NCBI RefSeq assembly: GCF_023716465.1
Contig: NZ_CP092415.1
Coordinates: 1,527,501 to 1,591,500, forward strand
Origin: Flagellimonas marinaquae
Lineage (GTDB): Bacteria > Bacteroidota > Bacteroidia > Flavobacteriales > Flavobacteriaceae
Length of the DNA stretch: 64,000 bases
Direction of reading: 5' to 3'
Part shown: positions 51,068 through 63,392 of the stretch, one piece after another
Numbering within the stretch: the first letter of the stretch is position 1
Layout: each line of letters starts with the position of its first letter
The notes under the pieces: model-generated
Told to the model about the DNA's origin: nothing
Database searches by the model: none
What the model saw: the letters and a program-made list of their open reading frames with translations, nothing else
Made by a program: the position numbers and the translations under genes

Positions 51068-51075
51068 TATTTTTG
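51068..51075 (+). promoter_or_regulatory. Putative -7 box (TATTTTTG) upstream of the nucleosidase-like gene
   Basis: An exact TAnnTTTG element ends 9 nt before the first ATG at 51085; TTTA at 51045-51048 lies 19 nt upstream of it, one base from a -33 TTTG. It lies inside the longer frame that opens with TTG at 51031, favouring the shorter start. Confidence 0.5.
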
Positions 51076-51084
51076 CCAGAAGAT

Positions 51085-52773
51085 ATGATGGCAACAGAAG
51101 TAAAACAGACTACCAGGGCACAGGAATCTACCAATGCGATCGAACGCTTGTACATTACCATGCGCCATTTGCTCAATCGCGGTTTTTATAAACCATCGGG
51201 CGTTTCGGGAAACGCCCTCCGCAGTGCACTTTTGCTGCTCAGGCCCGAAATATATGGTACAATTGCCGAGGAAAAGGCAGAGCTCAACGGATTGATCTAT
51301 GTATTGGAACGTCTTCCAGAAGGCATTGAGGAATGTCGATTTATTAACCTTACCTCGGATGAAGGCTTCGCCAAATCGCATTTAAAACCTATTGTTCCCC
51401 CAAAAAGAAGACGAAACTGTTACCGCATTGACGACGAACAGATGAACATAGAAATAACCCGGGGACGTAGTGATATTTACGATATTTTGACCCACCTTAC
51501 CTTCTTGTTCATTGAGTCCGGAAAAATTTCCAAAAGAGTTTTGGTGGACGATGGGAATGCAACCATTAGAGATTGGGACAAACTTACCGAGTTTGTACTG
51601 AGCGAGGAAAAAGATAATGAAGAAAGAGAAGTGGCCCTGATACATTGTGCCAATATCTTGGGCAGAACCTTTGATGAGGTAGTTGATATTCAGAACAAGC
51701 TAAAAACCCAGAAAGATCCAGACCGTTTTTTAAATGTGATGTACTGGTTGGGCAAATTGGCCATTGAGGAAGAAACAACTGGCAATAAAAGAACCATTAC
51801 ATTTAGTCCGTTGTTGCGCGAACGGTTAGGGCACCACATTCATGGGGAAAAGTGGGCCAACAAAATAAAGAACACCTTAAAGCAGAACAATTTAATACAT
51901 AGGCCATTGCATATCATCAGTGCCAATATGCACAGTGTAATGAATTCCCTTTTTGCCAAAAAGGCATTGGCCGAAGAATTTCCGGACAACGATTCCCTGG
52001 ACATTTATGTAGCATTGGGTTCCGAAAAACACAAATCGCTGAACCAAAAAGTAAAGGAACTGGCACAGAGCAATGGGATGATTTTCTTGGACGATGAATC
52101 CGGGGCCAATATCGATGTCCAAATATTTGATACTGCAAAGTTTGGTGGGGAAAGCTGCTGTTACAATTTGCCGGAGGGTATCTCCGAGGACGAAAAACCG
52201 GTTATATTCGTAATGGATTATGCCTTTGGGGAACAAGCATACGAAACCATAGATGAACTGTTGAAGCCCTTGGAAGAGGATGGTGAAAAGATTTTTTTGA
52301 ATGTGGATTCTGTCTCCATTATGGGCAAGGCCGGAATTCTGGAAGGAGGCAAAGGAGATTTAATGATTCCATCCGCCCATATTTTCGAAGGAACTGCGGA
52401 CAATTACCCCTTTAACAACGAACTCTGCGCCTCTGATTTTAAGGGACATGGATTAAAAGTAATGGAAGGAACCATGGTCACAGTGTTGGGAACCTCGCTT
52501 CAGAACAGGGACATACTCCAGTTTTTCCACGAGTCCACTTGGAACGTGATCGGATTGGAAATGGAGGGTGTACATTATCAAAAAGCTATACAATCGGCTT
52601 CTCAAATACGAAAAAGCATAAACAAAGAAGTTAAGGTGCGCTATGCCTATTACGCATCGGACAACCCCTTGGAAACTGGGAGTACCTTGGCTTCTGGCGG
52701 ACTGGGCACTACAGGCGTTAAACCCACTTACTTGATTACGGACAGAATTCTTAAACAAATATTCAATACATAA
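51085..52773 (+). CDS. Conserved Bacteroidota protein with AMP-nucleosidase/phosphorylase-like C-terminus
   Basis: A 562-residue protein starting at MMATEVKQTTRAQ. I recall similar proteins as DUF6909 but cannot confirm. The N-terminal half (about 1-260) is helical and charged (IERLYITMRHLLNRGFYKPSG). The C-terminal half (about 275-560) reads like a nucleoside phosphorylase fold: HIISANMHSVMNS, LDIYVALGSEKH, SAHIFEGTADNYPF, GTMVTVLGTSLQN, then GLEMEGVHYQKAI (near 489-501) and YYASDNPL (near 520), which recall the MEG/A ribose-binding and SDxP motifs of AMP nucleosidase. Activity is a hypothesis. The GH3 gene precedes and the Wzz-like gene follows by 3 nt. Confidence 0.6.
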   Translation: MMATEVKQTTRAQESTNAIERLYITMRHLLNRGFYKPSGVSGNALRSALLLLRPEIYGTIAEEKAELNGLIYVLERLPEGIEECRFINLTSDEGFAKSHLKPIVPPKRRRNCYRIDDEQMNIEITRGRSDIYDILTHLTFLFIESGKISKRVLVDDGNATIRDWDKLTEFVLSEEKDNEEREVALIHCANILGRTFDEVVDIQNKLKTQKDPDRFLNVMYWLGKLAIEEETTGNKRTITFSPLLRERLGHHIHGEKWANKIKNTLKQNNLIHRPLHIISANMHSVMNSLFAKKALAEEFPDNDSLDIYVALGSEKHKSLNQKVKELAQSNGMIFLDDESGANIDVQIFDTAKFGGESCCYNLPEGISEDEKPVIFVMDYAFGEQAYETIDELLKPLEEDGEKIFLNVDSVSIMGKAGILEGGKGDLMIPSAHIFEGTADNYPFNNELCASDFKGHGLKVMEGTMVTVLGTSLQNRDILQFFHESTWNVIGLEMEGVHYQKAIQSASQIRKSINKEVKVRYAYYASDNPLETGSTLASGGLGTTGVKPTYLITDRILKQIFNT

Positions 52774-52776
52774 AAA

Positions 52777-53772
52777 ATGGCGGACCAACCAGTAAATCAG
52801 AATAGTTCAGACGAAATAGATTTGGGGCAATTGTTCCAAATGATTGGAAAATGGTTCAATAAACTTGGAATTTTCTTTTTGCGCGTTTTTCTATATTTAA
52901 AGAAAAACGCAATAATTCTCGCGGCTTTGTTTGTACTAGGTGGGGCAATCGGATATGGATTAAAATTTATTACTTCTGAAAAAATGCAGTTGGATGTAAT
53001 CGTTAGGCCCAACCTGGACAGTAAAGACTATTTGTATGATGTAATAGATGAAATTGATATAAACCTTAAATCCGAAAACAAAACTTTTTTGGATGAATTA
53101 GGGGTGACGTTGGAAGAAGTAAAAGGCTTTCAAGTAACAATAGAGCCTACAAAAAAAGATACAGAAAATTCAAAAGAAAAAGAATTGGAGTATCTGGAGA
53201 CGCTTCAAAAATTTCAAAATACAGACTTAGTAGCAGATGTATTGCGCGATGAACTTCTAAAAAACTCCGAATTAAATCACAAGGTCACTTTTAAATATAA
53301 GAATCCTTCAGGGGCAATTGTTGCAGAAAAAATAATGAAGTTTATTAACTCAAATACTTATTTTAAAGAACTTTTAGCAGTCCATACAGAGAATTCAATT
53401 TCAAGAATAAATCAGAATAAAGTCTTAATTGGACAGATTGATACTATTATAAAAGGATATTCTTCAAAATTTAACGGCTCGAGCAAAACATTTGAGAGCG
53501 GAAAACTCATATTGCAAAATGAAGATAACCTGAATGTCTCAAGTTTACTCAGCCTTAAAACAAGGTTAATTGAAGACATTGAAGATAAGCAAAAAGAGCT
53601 CAAGGAATTCTCGAACACAATAAGTATAATTAACTTTGGCAAACCTCATCGGGTCACCAAGGCTTTCTTTGGCAAGAAAATTATATTATTGCCCATGTTG
53701 TTAGTAGGATTGTTCTTTTTGTTATCATTCCTTAAATATCTCAACAAGAAAGCTTCACAGATAGAAGTTTAA
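52777..53772 (+). CDS. Wzz/Wzc-type chain length determinant protein
   Basis: A 331-residue inner-membrane protein of the polysaccharide co-polymerase type: transmembrane helices at about 40-62 and 300-320 bracket a mainly helical periplasmic domain with coiled coils (DIEDKQKELKEFSNTIS). No kinase domain is attached. Such proteins set the length of Wzy-polymerised glycans. It opens the polysaccharide locus, 20 nt before rfbD, and its position after the nucleosidase-like gene (3 nt) may make it read through from that promoter. Sequence similarity to named Wzz proteins is low by eye; the call is from architecture and context. Confidence 0.75.
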   Translation: MADQPVNQNSSDEIDLGQLFQMIGKWFNKLGIFFLRVFLYLKKNAIILAALFVLGGAIGYGLKFITSEKMQLDVIVRPNLDSKDYLYDVIDEIDINLKSENKTFLDELGVTLEEVKGFQVTIEPTKKDTENSKEKELEYLETLQKFQNTDLVADVLRDELLKNSELNHKVTFKYKNPSGAIVAEKIMKFINSNTYFKELLAVHTENSISRINQNKVLIGQIDTIIKGYSSKFNGSSKTFESGKLILQNEDNLNVSSLLSLKTRLIEDIEDKQKELKEFSNTISIINFGKPHRVTKAFFGKKIILLPMLLVGLFFLLSFLKYLNKKASQIEV

Positions 53773-53792
53773 CACTTAGTTTTTCCATCAAA

Positions 53793-54575
53793 ATGTCTAA
53801 AATCTTGGTTACGGGCTCCAAAGGACAATTAGGGCTTTCCTTGATGCATGCGGCACAAGGTTTTCCAAACCTGGATTTCGATTTTAAAGCCTCTAATGAA
53901 CTTGATATTGCCAACAAGGAAGATCTGACCAAGGTAATTCACCAAAGCACGTATAGCTATTGTATCAACTGTGCGGCATACACCCATGTAGAACAGGCCG
54001 AAAAACATCCTGATTTGGCATTTAAGATTAATGCCGAGGGAGCAAAAAATATAGCAGAGCTTTGTAATGACCATAACGTTACATTGATACATATTTCCAC
54101 AGACTATGTTTTTGATGGAGAAAAGGAAGGCCCTTATCTGGTAGGCGATAGGCCCAACCCGATCAATGTTTATGGAGCATCCAAATTAAAAGGAGAGCAG
54201 TTTATTCAAATAATAATACCCAACCATTTTATTGTTCGGACATCCTGGTTGTACAATAAAAAACATGGACATAACTTTTACCGTACCATTTTGAACAAGG
54301 CAAAGGCGGGAGAGGAATTGCGAATTACAGATGCTCAGAAAGGATGCCCGACCAATTCGGATGCCCTGGCCAACTATATTTTAAATGAAATTGTTTGTGG
54401 AGAAAGGCCATTTGGAACCTATCACTATACCGATGGGGAGCCTACAACTTGGTATGGTTTTGCACAACAAATACTCAAGGAAAACGGTTTGGAGGAAACC
54501 GCCAACCTTATTTTGGACAGGAATTATCGTACCTTAGCAAGGAGACCTAGGAATAGTGTACTCGCTGCTACATAA
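53793..54575 (+). CDS. rfbD: dTDP-4-dehydrorhamnose reductase
   Basis: Last step of dTDP-L-rhamnose synthesis. The 260 residues are somewhat shorter than the usual 280-300. The Rossmann motif ILVTGSKGQLG opens the protein; the SDR catalytic Tyr-Lys pair is in VYGASKLKGE; the substrate-region marks DYVFDGEKEGPY, RTSWLYN and the C-terminal RRPRNSVL are typical of RmlD. It is first in an rfbD-rfbB-rfbA-rfbC run. Confidence 0.94.
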   Translation: MSKILVTGSKGQLGLSLMHAAQGFPNLDFDFKASNELDIANKEDLTKVIHQSTYSYCINCAAYTHVEQAEKHPDLAFKINAEGAKNIAELCNDHNVTLIHISTDYVFDGEKEGPYLVGDRPNPINVYGASKLKGEQFIQIIIPNHFIVRTSWLYNKKHGHNFYRTILNKAKAGEELRITDAQKGCPTNSDALANYILNEIVCGERPFGTYHYTDGEPTTWYGFAQQILKENGLEETANLILDRNYRTLARRPRNSVLAAT

Positions 54576-54606
54576 TTAGAACCTAAGGGGCTTTAAGCAT
54601 ATATTA

Positions 54607-55668
54607 ATGGAGCACAATATTTCCAAAAACATTCTTATTACCGGCGGTGCCGGGTTTATAGGCTCACATGTGGTTAGGCGATTCGTTTCCGAATACGAAA
54701 ACTATCAAGTTTTCAATTTGGATGCCCTGACCTATGCAGGAAATTTGGAAAACCTTAAAGATATTGAAGACGCGGACAATTATACCTTCATCAAAGGAGA
54801 TATTACCGATACGGACTTTGTAAACAAGCTTTTTTCCAAACATCATTTTGATGGTGTGATCCATTTGGCGGCAGAGTCCCATGTAGATCGTTCGATCACA
54901 GACCCGTTGTCGTTTGTAAGGACCAATGTTTTTGGAACCGTTAATTTGCTGAATGCATCCTTGGGGTTGTTCCGGAATAATCCAGGGTTTGTGTTTTATC
55001 ATATCAGCACCGATGAGGTCTATGGTAGTTTGGGAAGTCATGGTTTTTTCAAGGAATCTACAGCATATGCTCCCAATTCCCCTTATTCGGCCTCTAAAGC
55101 AAGTTCGGACCATTTTGTAAGGGCATATGGGGAAACGTATGGCCTTCCTTTTGTAATTTCCAATTGTTCCAACAACTATGGGCCAAACCAATTTCCAGAA
55201 AAGTTGGTTCCTCTCTTCATCAACAATATCATTCAAAAAAAACCATTGCCCGTTTATGGTGATGGCAACTATACTCGGGATTGGCTTTTTGTAAAAGATC
55301 ACGCCCAGGCCATAGACTTGGTGTTCCATCAAGGAAAAAAGGGGGAAACATACAATATTGGCGGCTTTAATGAGTGGAAGAATATTGAACTGACCCAATT
55401 ATTGTGCAGATTAATGGATAAAAAATTGGACAGGCAGGCAGGCACTTCGGCAAAGCTCATAAGCTTTGTAAAGGATCGTCCAGGACACGACCTAAGATAT
55501 GCCATCGATGCCTCGAAAATTAATAAAGAATTAGGGTGGGAACCATCGGTAACATTTGAAGAAGGTTTGGAGCTAACAATAGAGTGGTATTTTGATAATA
55601 AGGAATGGCTAGACCATGTTACTTCGGGAGACTACTTGGAATATTATAAAAAGCAATATCAAGCATAA
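54607..55668 (+). CDS. rfbB: dTDP-glucose 4,6-dehydratase
   Basis: Converts dTDP-glucose to dTDP-4-keto-6-deoxyglucose with tightly bound NAD. The 353 residues match RmlB. Visible are the NAD motif [12 protein letters not shown] (about 11-22), [12 protein letters not shown], the [10 protein letters not shown] signature, the catalytic [29 protein letters not shown], and RDWLFVKDH. Follows rfbD by 31 nt and precedes rfbA by 5 nt. Confidence 0.97.
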   Translation: MEHNISKNILITGGAGFIGSHVVRRFVSEYENYQVFNLDALTYAGNLENLKDIEDADNYTFIKGDITDTDFVNKLFSKHHFDGVIHLAAESHVDRSITDPLSFVRTNVFGTVNLLNASLGLFRNNPGFVFYHISTDEVYGSLGSHGFFKESTAYAPNSPYSASKASSDHFVRAYGETYGLPFVISNCSNNYGPNQFPEKLVPLFINNIIQKKPLPVYGDGNYTRDWLFVKDHAQAIDLVFHQGKKGETYNIGGFNEWKNIELTQLLCRLMDKKLDRQAGTSAKLISFVKDRPGHDLRYAIDASKINKELGWEPSVTFEEGLELTIEWYFDNKEWLDHVTSGDYLEYYKKQYQA

Positions 55669-55673
55669 ATAGG

Positions 55674-56543
55674 ATGAAGGGAATCGTATTGGCAGGAGGA
55701 ACAGGCAGTAGATTGCACCCACTTACCTTATCGGTGAGCAAACAGTTGATGCCCATTTACGATAAGCCGATGATCTATTACCCCTTGTCTACCCTTATGT
55801 ATGCAGGAATAGAGGAAATATTGATTATTTCCACACCCAAAGACCTTCCACTTTTTAAAGAATTGTTGGGCAATGGCCACAAATATGGTTGCTCATTTTT
55901 CTATGCGGCCCAAGATTCACCCAACGGGCTGGCGGAAGCATTTATTATTGGGGAAGAGTTTATAGGGGATGATAAGGTGGCACTTATTTTGGGCGATAAT
56001 ATTTTTTATGGAGCGGGATTGTCCAAGTTATTGCAGAGCAACAATAATCCCGAGGGCGGCATTGTTTATGCCTATCGCGTAAACGACCCACAAAGATATG
56101 GGGTTGTGGAGTTCGATGAGAATGGCAAGGCAATTAGTATCGAAGAAAAGCCCAAGCAACCCAAATCCAACTACGTAGTACCGGGCATTTATTTTTATGA
56201 CAACGAAGTCGTGGACATTGCCAAAAACATTGAGCCCAGCAAAAGGGGCGAATTGGAAATCACTGATGTAAACAGGGCGTATCTAGAAAGAGGAAAACTG
56301 AGCGTAAGTATTTTGGACAGGGGCACTGCCTGGTTGGATACAGGAACCTTTCAGGCCCTAATGCAGGCTTCCCAGTTTATAGAAGTAATCGAGGAACGCC
56401 AAGGATTTGTGGTTGGATCTATAGAAGTGGCAGCATTTGAAATGGGATATATAAATGCAGATCAGTTTAAAGAATTGGCCAAGCCCTTAATAAAGAGCGG
56501 CTACGGTGAACGTTTATTGGGTATTTTGAAGAAAGAGGGATGA
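55674..56543 (+). CDS. rfbA: Glucose-1-phosphate thymidylyltransferase
   Basis: Makes dTDP-glucose from glucose 1-phosphate and dTTP. The 289 residues match RmlA. The nucleotide-binding opening [17 protein letters not shown], then [19 protein letters not shown], the metal/substrate-region [11 protein letters not shown] and [15 protein letters not shown], and the [11 protein letters not shown] motif are all present. The stop overlaps the rfbC start (ATGA), so the two are translationally coupled. Confidence 0.97.
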   Translation: MKGIVLAGGTGSRLHPLTLSVSKQLMPIYDKPMIYYPLSTLMYAGIEEILIISTPKDLPLFKELLGNGHKYGCSFFYAAQDSPNGLAEAFIIGEEFIGDDKVALILGDNIFYGAGLSKLLQSNNNPEGGIVYAYRVNDPQRYGVVEFDENGKAISIEEKPKQPKSNYVVPGIYFYDNEVVDIAKNIEPSKRGELEITDVNRAYLERGKLSVSILDRGTAWLDTGTFQALMQASQFIEVIEERQGFVVGSIEVAAFEMGYINADQFKELAKPLIKSGYGERLLGILKKEG

Positions 56544-57121
56544 TAAAGGCGACGGAGACCAAGTTAAAAGGATGTTTTGTAATCGAACCTACAATCTTTA
56601 AGGATGACCGAGGTTATTTTTTCGAGAGTTTTAATCATAGAGAATTTTGTAAAGCCATTGGGCAAGAGGTGAATTTTGTACAAGATAATCAGTCCTATTC
56701 CAAAAAGGGAGTGTTAAGAGGACTGCATTTTCAAAAAGGCGAACATGCCCAGGCCAAGTTGGTTTCCGTATTGGATGGAAAAATTCAGGATGTAGTGGTC
56801 GATTTACGTAAAAATTCCCCTACTTTTGGCGAGCATTTATCCATTGAACTGGACAATGAGGATAAAAGACAACTGTTTGTACCAAGAGGATTTGCACATG
56901 GTTTTTTAACTTTGAGCGAATTCGCAAGAGTTTTATATAAATGTGATAATTATTATAATAAAAGTGCAGAGGGAGGTATAGTCTATCGGGATATCGATTT
57001 AGGCATAGAATGGAAAATCGATTCTAAGAACTTGTTACTTTCTGATAAAGACCTAAAGTCGCCCACCTTGAAAAATTATTTAGAAACCGGACAGTCCTAT
57101 CAAAACTATTTAAAGGGGTAG
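56540..57121 (+). CDS. rfbC: dTDP-4-dehydrorhamnose 3,5-epimerase
   Basis: Epimerises the 4-keto intermediate at C3 and C5. The 193 residues are a cupin-type RmlC. Marks: [13 protein letters not shown], the catalytic His in [10 protein letters not shown] (near 63), [18 protein letters not shown] and the [10 protein letters not shown] segment with the catalytic-region Tyr further on in YKCDNYY. The gene completes the dTDP-L-rhamnose set and overlaps rfbA by 4 nt. Confidence 0.96.
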   Translation: MIKATETKLKGCFVIEPTIFKDDRGYFFESFNHREFCKAIGQEVNFVQDNQSYSKKGVLRGLHFQKGEHAQAKLVSVLDGKIQDVVVDLRKNSPTFGEHLSIELDNEDKRQLFVPRGFAHGFLTLSEFARVLYKCDNYYNKSAEGGIVYRDIDLGIEWKIDSKNLLLSDKDLKSPTLKNYLETGQSYQNYLKG

Positions 57122-57151
57122 GTAGTTTAACAGTCAGTAAAAAAGAAATTT

Positions 57152-58282
57152 TTGAAGAAAAAGAACCTTATTGTTTTTGGAACTCGTCCAGAGGCCATCA
57201 AAATGGCCCCTCTGGTAAAGCAATTTGAGAAGTATACGGATGAATTTGAGACCAAAGTTTGCATAACAGCCCAGCATAGGGAAATGTTAGACCAGGTGCT
57301 TTCCTTTTTTGAGATAATTCCGGATTACGACCTTAATCTAATGAAACCCAATCAAAACCTTTATGGTTTAACGGCAGACATTATCTTGAATCTAAAAGAA
57401 GTTCTTGAAGAATTTGAGCCGGATTATGTGTATGTCCATGGCGATACAACAACTACAATGGCCACAAGTATTGCAGCCTTTTATTCTGGATCAGGTGTTT
57501 GCCATGTTGAAGCTGGTTTGAGAACCTTCAACAAAAAATCTCCTTTCCCTGAAGAAATGAATAGATGCGTTACGGGAGTAGTCAGTGATATTCATTTTGC
57601 GCCAACGGAAACATCTAAAGAAAATCTTTTAAAAGAAAACAAGCCTTCAGATTCGGTTGTAGTAACAGGCAATACCGTAATCGATGCATTACAGATTAGC
57701 GTTGCAAAGGTAAGCTCCAATACATATGAAGACGAGGAAATCAGCAAGGTGTCCCAAATTTTGAAGCCGAATAAAAAACTTATTTTGGTAACGGGTCACC
57801 GTAGGGAAAATCATGGGGATGGGTTTTTGAGTATTTGTGAAGCTTTAAAGGAAATTTCCCAAAAATATGATGATGTTCAAATAGTTTATCCGGTACACTT
57901 AAATCCTAAAGTTCAAGAGCCGGTATACAAAATACTTGGTGGTGTTCCAAATATAGAATTGATAGCTCCTTTATCTTACCCGTCCTTTGTGTGGCTTATG
58001 AATCAATCTTATATGATAATAACCGACAGTGGAGGTGTACAGGAAGAGGCGCCAAGTTTGGGCAAGCCTGTACTAGTAATGAGAGATACAACCGAAAGGC
58101 CAGAAGCAGTTGAAGCGGGTACGGTTCTTTTGGTCGGTACAAACAAAGAATTGATTGTATCCGAAGCTTCAAAACTTTTAGAAGATAAACACGCATACGA
58201 TAAAATGACAAAATTGCATAATCCTTATGGTGATGGAAAAGCTTGTAAAAGAATTGTGGAACATATAAGAACACAAAAATGA
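57152..58282 (+). CDS. wecB: UDP-N-acetylglucosamine 2-epimerase (non-hydrolysing)
   Basis: Interconverts UDP-GlcNAc and UDP-ManNAc. The 376 residues show the family motifs VFGTRPEAIKMAPL (about 7-20), TAQHREMLDQVL, HGDTTTTMA, HVEAGLRT, PFPEEMNR, VTGNTVIDAL and TGHRRENHG. The frame opens at a TTG codon (57152); no ATG or GTG lies between it and the upstream in-frame stop at 57128, so TTG initiation is likely. Overlaps wecC by 4 nt (ATGA). The epimerase WbpI of the diacetamido-uronate pathway is a relative, but the sequence looks like WecB. Confidence 0.92.
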   Translation: MKKKNLIVFGTRPEAIKMAPLVKQFEKYTDEFETKVCITAQHREMLDQVLSFFEIIPDYDLNLMKPNQNLYGLTADIILNLKEVLEEFEPDYVYVHGDTTTTMATSIAAFYSGSGVCHVEAGLRTFNKKSPFPEEMNRCVTGVVSDIHFAPTETSKENLLKENKPSDSVVVTGNTVIDALQISVAKVSSNTYEDEEISKVSQILKPNKKLILVTGHRRENHGDGFLSICEALKEISQKYDDVQIVYPVHLNPKVQEPVYKILGGVPNIELIAPLSYPSFVWLMNQSYMIITDSGGVQEEAPSLGKPVLVMRDTTERPEAVEAGTVLLVGTNKELIVSEASKLLEDKHAYDKMTKLHNPYGDGKACKRIVEHIRTQK

Positions 58283-59490
58283 TAGACCCATCAGTGGTAA
58301 TGGTAGGATTGGGCTATATAGGCCTTCCTACGGCTGCATTGGTAGCACAGAACAAAACAAAGGTATTTGGTGTGGACATCAACCCGGAAGTGGTTGAAAC
58401 CATAAATGCCGGTAAAATTCATATTGTAGAACCAGAGTTGGATGTAGCGGTTTCCAATGCGGTTGCTTCTGGTTATTTGAAAGCTGGGACAGTGCCTGTT
58501 GCCGCCGATACTTTTATAATTGTAGTGCCAACTCCATTCAAAGGAAAGAATGAACCGGACATATCCTTTGTTCAGGCCGCTACAAAGGCCGTCTTACCTT
58601 TGTTAAAAGAGGGAGATTTGTATATCATTGAGTCAACGTCGCCGGTTGGGACTACGGAAAAAATGCGTGATTACATATACCAAGAAAGGCCAGAGCTTGA
58701 AGAGAAAATTTTCATTGCGTATTGTCCCGAAAGAGTATTACCAGGCAATGTTATGTATGAATTGGTTAACAATGACAGAGTAATAGGGGGAATCGATGAA
58801 GAATCCACCGAGAAGGCAACTGAATTCTATTCGAAGTATGTGAAGGGTAATTTGCACAAGACCAACGCTCGTACTGCTGAGATGTGCAAACTAGTGGAAA
58901 ACTCTTCAAGGGATGTGCAAATTGCTTTTGCCAATGAATTGTCCCTGATAAGTGACAAAGCCGATATTAATGTTTGGGAGTTGATAGCGCTTGCCAATAA
59001 ACACCCTAGAGTAAATATTCTGCAACCCGGTTGTGGTGTTGGGGGTCATTGTATAGCGGTGGACCCTTACTTTATTGTTTCAGACTATCCTATGGAATCC
59101 CAAATCATCGGTAAAGCAAGAGAAATTAACAATTACAAATCATTTTGGTGTGCAGAAAAAATCAAGAATGCGAAGCTTGATTTTCAATTAAAAAATGGTC
59201 GAAAACCTAAGATTGCTTTGATGGGTTTGGCCTTTAAACCTAATATTGACGATTTAAGAGAATCCCCTGCAAAATATATCGCACAAAAGGTTTTACAGGA
59301 CGCTAATGATGAAGAGTATTTTATTGTGGAGCCCAATATTAACGAACACAAAGTTTTTAAACTCACAGGGTATAAGCAAGCTATAGAAAAAGCGGATATC
59401 ATAGCTTTTTTGGTGGCGCATGATGAGTTTAAAAACCTAAAAATCAATGAAGATAAAGTGGTGTTAGATTTTTGCGGGGTTAACCGTTAA
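58279..59490 (+). CDS. wecC: UDP-N-acetyl-D-mannosamine dehydrogenase
   Basis: Oxidises UDP-ManNAc to UDP-ManNAcA, using NAD. The 403 residues show the N-terminal NAD motif VGLGYIGLPTAALVA (about 9-23), ESTSPVGTTEKM, AYCPERVLPGN, the conserved KLVENSSRDVQIAFANEL, the catalytic Cys in QPGCGVGGHCIAVDPYF and, in the C-terminal domain, GLAFKPNIDDLRESPA. The KLVENSSRDV form favours WecC over WbpA or Ugd. Translationally coupled to wecB. Confidence 0.92.
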   Translation: MIDPSVVMVGLGYIGLPTAALVAQNKTKVFGVDINPEVVETINAGKIHIVEPELDVAVSNAVASGYLKAGTVPVAADTFIIVVPTPFKGKNEPDISFVQAATKAVLPLLKEGDLYIIESTSPVGTTEKMRDYIYQERPELEEKIFIAYCPERVLPGNVMYELVNNDRVIGGIDEESTEKATEFYSKYVKGNLHKTNARTAEMCKLVENSSRDVQIAFANELSLISDKADINVWELIALANKHPRVNILQPGCGVGGHCIAVDPYFIVSDYPMESQIIGKAREINNYKSFWCAEKIKNAKLDFQLKNGRKPKIALMGLAFKPNIDDLRESPAKYIAQKVLQDANDEEYFIVEPNINEHKVFKLTGYKQAIEKADIIAFLVAHDEFKNLKINEDKVVLDFCGVNR

Positions 59491-59506
59491 TGAAAAGTAG
59501 CAACTA

Positions 59507-60084
59507 ATGAAAAATACCTTTTTTTCTCATGAGACGGCAGTGATTGATTTTGGCTGTACTATAGGAAACGACACAAAAATTTGGCATTTCTCTCATATAA
59601 TGCCCAATTGTGTTATTGGAGAAAGATGTAATATAGGCCAGAATGTTGTTATTTCTCCTAAGGTCATATTAGGAAGAAATGTAAAGATACAGAATAATGT
59701 TTCAGTCTATACAGGAGTTGTATGTGAAGATGATGTGTTCTTGGGTCCCTCCATGGTATTTACAAATGTTATCAATCCGCGTAGTGCCATCAACCGTAGG
59801 GGGGAATATGCAAGAACTGTGGTTCGGAAAGGGGCGTCAATAGGAGCTAATGCAACAATAATCTGCGGGAACGATATTGGGAAATATGCTTTTATTGGAG
59901 CAGGAGCAGTAGTAACCAAAAGTGTACCTGATTATGCGCTGTTGGTAGGTAATCCTGCGAAACAAATTGGCTGGGTGGGAGAATACGGGCACAGATTAAA
60001 ATTTGATAATAACGGAAAAGCAATATGTCCAGAGAGTGGTCAAGAATACCAGTTGGATAATGAGAAAGTAATACGTATTAAATA

Positions 60085-60085
<1 letters not shown>
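59507..60085 (+). CDS. wbpD: Hexapeptide-repeat N-acetyltransferase (WbpD/WlbB-like)
   Basis: A 192-residue left-handed beta-helix acyltransferase. The repeats are visible as successive CVIGERCNIGQNVVI, VILGRNVKIQN, ASIGANATIICGNDIG triplets, with the interrupting loop NPRSAINRRGEY seen in WbpD. In Pseudomonas aeruginosa WbpD acetylates the 3-amino group of UDP-GlcNAc3NA. The downstream aminotransferase and dehydrogenase genes (1-nt and 4-nt overlaps) are the WbpE and WbpB counterparts, supporting the role. Symbol assigned by family plus context. Confidence 0.85.
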
Positions 60086-62117
<2,032 letters not shown>

Positions 62118-62133
62118 GACTAGCAACCAAAAT

Positions 62134-63390
62134 ATGAAAAGGTTACTTGATCCATTTAAAACCGAATATTTCAATAATGTATCCATCCAGCTGATTGGCA
62201 CTGGAATCGCACAATTGATACCGTTTCTAGTATCCCCGATACTTACAAGGTTATATCAGGAGGAAAACTTTGCTACGTTCACCTTTTTTATGGCAATCGT
62301 GGGAGTACTGGTAATACCGAACGGAGGCAGGTATTATTATGCCATGGTGGTTCCACGAAAGGATTCAGAGGCCATAGATTTGGGGAAATTGAGTTTTTGG
62401 CTCATTATTTTCTATAATTGTTTTTTGCTTCTTTTAATAGTCTTCTTTTATAATCATCTAAACGCATTTTATGCCCTTAAAGGGTTATGGTTTGTAATAC
62501 CATTATACGTAGCATTTTTTGGCATTTATAATATAGTCCTTTATCTATCGGTAAGGCAAAAATTTTTCAAGGAAAACGCTATTGCAAAAATCGCCCAAAC
62601 TGTAAGTACTTCTATTTTTAGTATAGTATTGGCCTTTTTTGGACTTATTAACTCTGGTTTGATTTTCGGCAAGATAGCAGGCACTGTTACTTCAATACCT
62701 TTCTTTAAGGCTAAATTGAACCTGCAAACAGATGCAAAGCGACTTGTAGCGGTTGCAAGAAAATATATAGACTATCCTAAAGTCACTATTTTGCCGGCAC
62801 TTTTGGACGTGTTTTCTGTTCAGGCCCTTATTTTTTTTGTTGGAACTTACTATTCGGAAGAAACTTTGGGGTATTTGGGACTCACCAATATGATTTTGGT
62901 TGCCCCAATGGCACTGATAGGGGTTTCCTTTAGGGATGTGTTTTATCAAAAGGCAGCTACATTTTTCAATAAAAAGAATTATTATAAAGCGAAAAGACTA
63001 TTTTTAGGATCGGTATTCATTCTTTTTTTAATAGGTGGGTGCATAGCTTTCATTCTTTACTTTTTTGGCAAGGAAATCTTTTCTTTGGTCTATGGAGAAA
63101 ATTGGGAAACCTCGGGTAGTTTTGCAGTCATTTTGGGTTTTTCTCTGTGGGCAAAGTTGTGTACCAGCCCACTGTCCTCGATTTTCAATGCCACCAATCA
63201 GCTAAAATTGCTTTCGGCATGGCAAATCACCTATTTTTTTACCACAGTGATTACCCTTTTATTTACAATAGTGTATTTTAAATTACCAATAAAACAGACT
63301 TTGATTGTTTATACAGTACATGAGGTATTAATATATGCCCTTTATTTTTTCATTCAAAAACAAGCACTTAAAAAATTTAAAACTCATTAG
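62134..63390 (+). CDS. Wzx-type lipid-linked oligosaccharide flippase
   Basis: A 418-residue inner-membrane protein with about twelve transmembrane helices of the MOP/polysaccharide transport type. The opening (IQLIGTGIAQLIPFLVSPILTRLY) matches the family start, and the paired Phe/Leu-rich helices continue to the C-terminus. It should move undecaprenyl-linked repeat units across the membrane, with the Wzz-like protein at the start of the locus controlling polymer length. A Wzy polymerase and glycosyltransferases are not seen and presumably lie to the right. Confidence 0.85.
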   Translation: MKRLLDPFKTEYFNNVSIQLIGTGIAQLIPFLVSPILTRLYQEENFATFTFFMAIVGVLVIPNGGRYYYAMVVPRKDSEAIDLGKLSFWLIIFYNCFLLLLIVFFYNHLNAFYALKGLWFVIPLYVAFFGIYNIVLYLSVRQKFFKENAIAKIAQTVSTSIFSIVLAFFGLINSGLIFGKIAGTVTSIPFFKAKLNLQTDAKRLVAVARKYIDYPKVTILPALLDVFSVQALIFFVGTYYSEETLGYLGLTNMILVAPMALIGVSFRDVFYQKAATFFNKKNYYKAKRLFLGSVFILFLIGGCIAFILYFFGKEIFSLVYGENWETSGSFAVILGFSLWAKLCTSPLSSIFNATNQLKLLSAWQITYFFTTVITLLFTIVYFKLPIKQTLIVYTVHEVLIYALYFFIQKQALKKFKTH

Positions 63391-63392
63391 CA

